NCBI GenBank assembly: GCA_021850405.1
Contig: JAJZMA010000091.1
Location: 1-5,858 of the forward strand
Length of the DNA: 5,858 nucleotides
Direction of reading: 5' to 3'
Origin: a bacterium
GTDB lineage: Bacteria > Chloroflexota > Dormibacteria > Aeolococcales > Aeolococcaceae
Shown here: piece by piece, positions 4,857-5,858 of the stretch
Layout of the letters: each line of letters opens with the position of its first letter
Position numbering within the stretch: the stretch's first letter is position 1
Translations under genes and position numbers: made by a program
Notes under the pieces: model-generated
Seen by the model: only the letters and a program-made list of their open reading frames with translations
Databases searched by the model: none
Told to the model about the DNA's origin: nothing

Positions 4857-5858
4857 ATGAGCGGACAAAACAAGATTGCAGAGGTAAAGCACATGGATAT
4901 CCGGGCCCGCAAACACGCAACCACCGACACTTCCCTTGCGGAGAACGGTTCTTCATCGGGCGCAGCCAGCAAGAATGCTCCTGCAAGTGACGCGATTACA
5001 GGGACCATAGAAGTGAACGGAAAGCCTTCGGGACTAACGGTGAAGAGGCGTTTTACAACTGCCGGGGCTGATCCATTTGCATCGGTGGAATGGGAATTGC
5101 GCACCGCTGCCATCACCAATGAGAAGGGTGAGGTGGTGTTTGAGCAGACCGACTGTGAAATACCAAAATCCTGGTCCCAGACAGCAACAAATGTTGTGGT
5201 AAGCAAGTACTTCCGCGGCAAGCTTGATTCTCCGGAGCGCGAGCGCAGTGTAAAGCAGCTGGTAGGAAGGGTGGCTACCACAATCACAACCTGGGGAGTG
5301 AAAGGCAACTACTTTGCTACGGAAGCAGATGCAACGGCATTCCATGATGAGCTGGTATACCTCCTCCTGCACCAGAAGCTCTCATTCAACAGCCCGGTAT
5401 GGTTCAACATTGGCGTTCCGGGCAGCAGGCCACAGGCGTCTGCCTGTTTCATAAACAGTGTCGAAGACCGGATGGAGTCGATACTGGACCTGGCCAAGAC
5501 CGAAGGGATGCTATTCAAATATGGCAGCGGTGCAGGGACCAATCTGAGCGTCCTGCGCTCCTCGGCAGAAGCCCTTTCCGGTGGGGGTATTGCCTCTGGA
5601 CCTGTCTCCTTTATGAAAGGATTTGATGCGTTTGCGGGAGTGATCAAGTCCGGGGGCACCACTCGCAGGGCAGCCAAGATGGTCATCCTCAACGCTGACC
5701 ATCCTGATATAGAGGATTTCATAACCTGCAAGGTAAAAGAGGAAAAAAAGGCCTGGGCACTCATAGATGCAGGATACGACCCAAGTTTCACCGGAGAAGC
5801 CTACTCATCCATCTTCTTCCAGAACTCCAACAACTCGGTACGGGTAAGTGATGAATTC
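4857..5858 (+). CDS. nrdJ: Adenosylcobalamin-dependent (class II) ribonucleotide reductase, N-terminal part, 3' end cut by window
   Basis: 334 codons are in frame to the window end. The enzyme reduces ribonucleotides to deoxyribonucleotides using a B12-generated thiyl radical and no oxygen. Landmarks from ATG 4857: the class II opening KRRFTTAGADPFASVEWE (63-80), IPKSWSQTATNVVVSKYFRG (102-121), LSFNSPVWFNIGV (175-187), SACFINSVEDRMES (195-208) with the expected N-terminal redox cysteine Cys197, KYGSGAGTNLS (221-231), SGGTTRRAAKMVILNADHPDI (265-285, core conserved block), and NNSVRV (325-330). The thiyl-radical cysteine region and C-terminal redox tail lie beyond the window. Residues 1-60 are Ser/Ala-rich and probably disordered, ahead of the conserved core. 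The start is uncertain: ATG 4857 has no good ribosome-binding site, ATG 4893 has GAGG 8 nt upstream, and ATG 4569 has AGGAAGG 5 nt upstream in the same open frame. It is divergent from acs. Confidence 0.95.
   Translation, partial: MSGQNKIAEVKHMDIRARKHATTDTSLAENGSSSGAASKNAPASDAITGTIEVNGKPSGLTVKRRFTTAGADPFASVEWELRTAAITNEKGEVVFEQTDCEIPKSWSQTATNVVVSKYFRGKLDSPERERSVKQLVGRVATTITTWGVKGNYFATEADATAFHDELVYLLLHQKLSFNSPVWFNIGVPGSRPQASACFINSVEDRMESILDLAKTEGMLFKYGSGAGTNLSVLRSSAEALSGGGIASGPVSFMKGFDAFAGVIKSGGTTRRAAKMVILNADHPDIEDFITCKVKEEKKAWALIDAGYDPSFTGEAYSSIFFQNSNNSVRVSDEF

Noticed and set aside
4727..5308. 193-codon minus-strand ORF opposite nrdJ
   Set aside because: It is fully antisense to well-conserved class II RNR sequence and shows no recognisable motif.

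Overview
The window is a moderately high-GC bacterial segment of about 5.9 kb with three long genes and a divergent intergenic region. Two genes run off the edges. On the minus strand, in transcription order, are a complete acetyl-CoA synthetase gene (acs, 4448 to 2484), a possible 48-codon ORF (2466 to 2320), and the first 774 codons of a very large 2-oxoacid dehydrogenase fusion gene (2323 to beyond base 1). On the plus strand, the first third of an adenosylcobalamin-dependent (class II) ribonucleotide reductase gene (nrdJ, about 4857 to beyond 5858) is transcribed away from acs.

The fusion protein is the most notable item. Reading from its start it carries two lipoyl domains, a peripheral-subunit-binding (E3-binding) domain, an E2 acyltransferase core of the actinobacterial Kgd/OdhA type, and the N-terminal part of a thiamine-diphosphate E1 (SucA-like) domain. 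Well-known Kgd/OdhA proteins fuse E2 and E1 but lack the lipoyl and E3-binding modules, which come from a separate E2p protein. This polypeptide seems to hold everything except E3. Its E1 section departs from several textbook OGDH motifs, so 2-oxoglutarate is the likely but unproven substrate.

The minus-strand genes look like one operon. There are 17 nt between the acs stop and the small ORF, and an ATGA overlap between the small ORF and the fusion gene. Functionally, Acs makes acetyl-CoA from acetate, and the fusion enzyme would act downstream in the TCA cycle (2-oxoglutarate to succinyl-CoA).

The 408-base region between acs and nrdJ holds several small palindromes, a strong GC hairpin, a tandem DnaA-box-like motif and a weak promoter candidate. 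I could not see a convincing cobalamin riboswitch. The nrdJ reading frame stays open far upstream, so its true start is uncertain.

No tRNA, rRNA, mobile element or CRISPR array was seen. The organism is not identifiable with confidence. A Kgd-type enzyme, class II RNR and this base composition fit Actinobacteria, Chloroflexota or a similar free-living bacterium.
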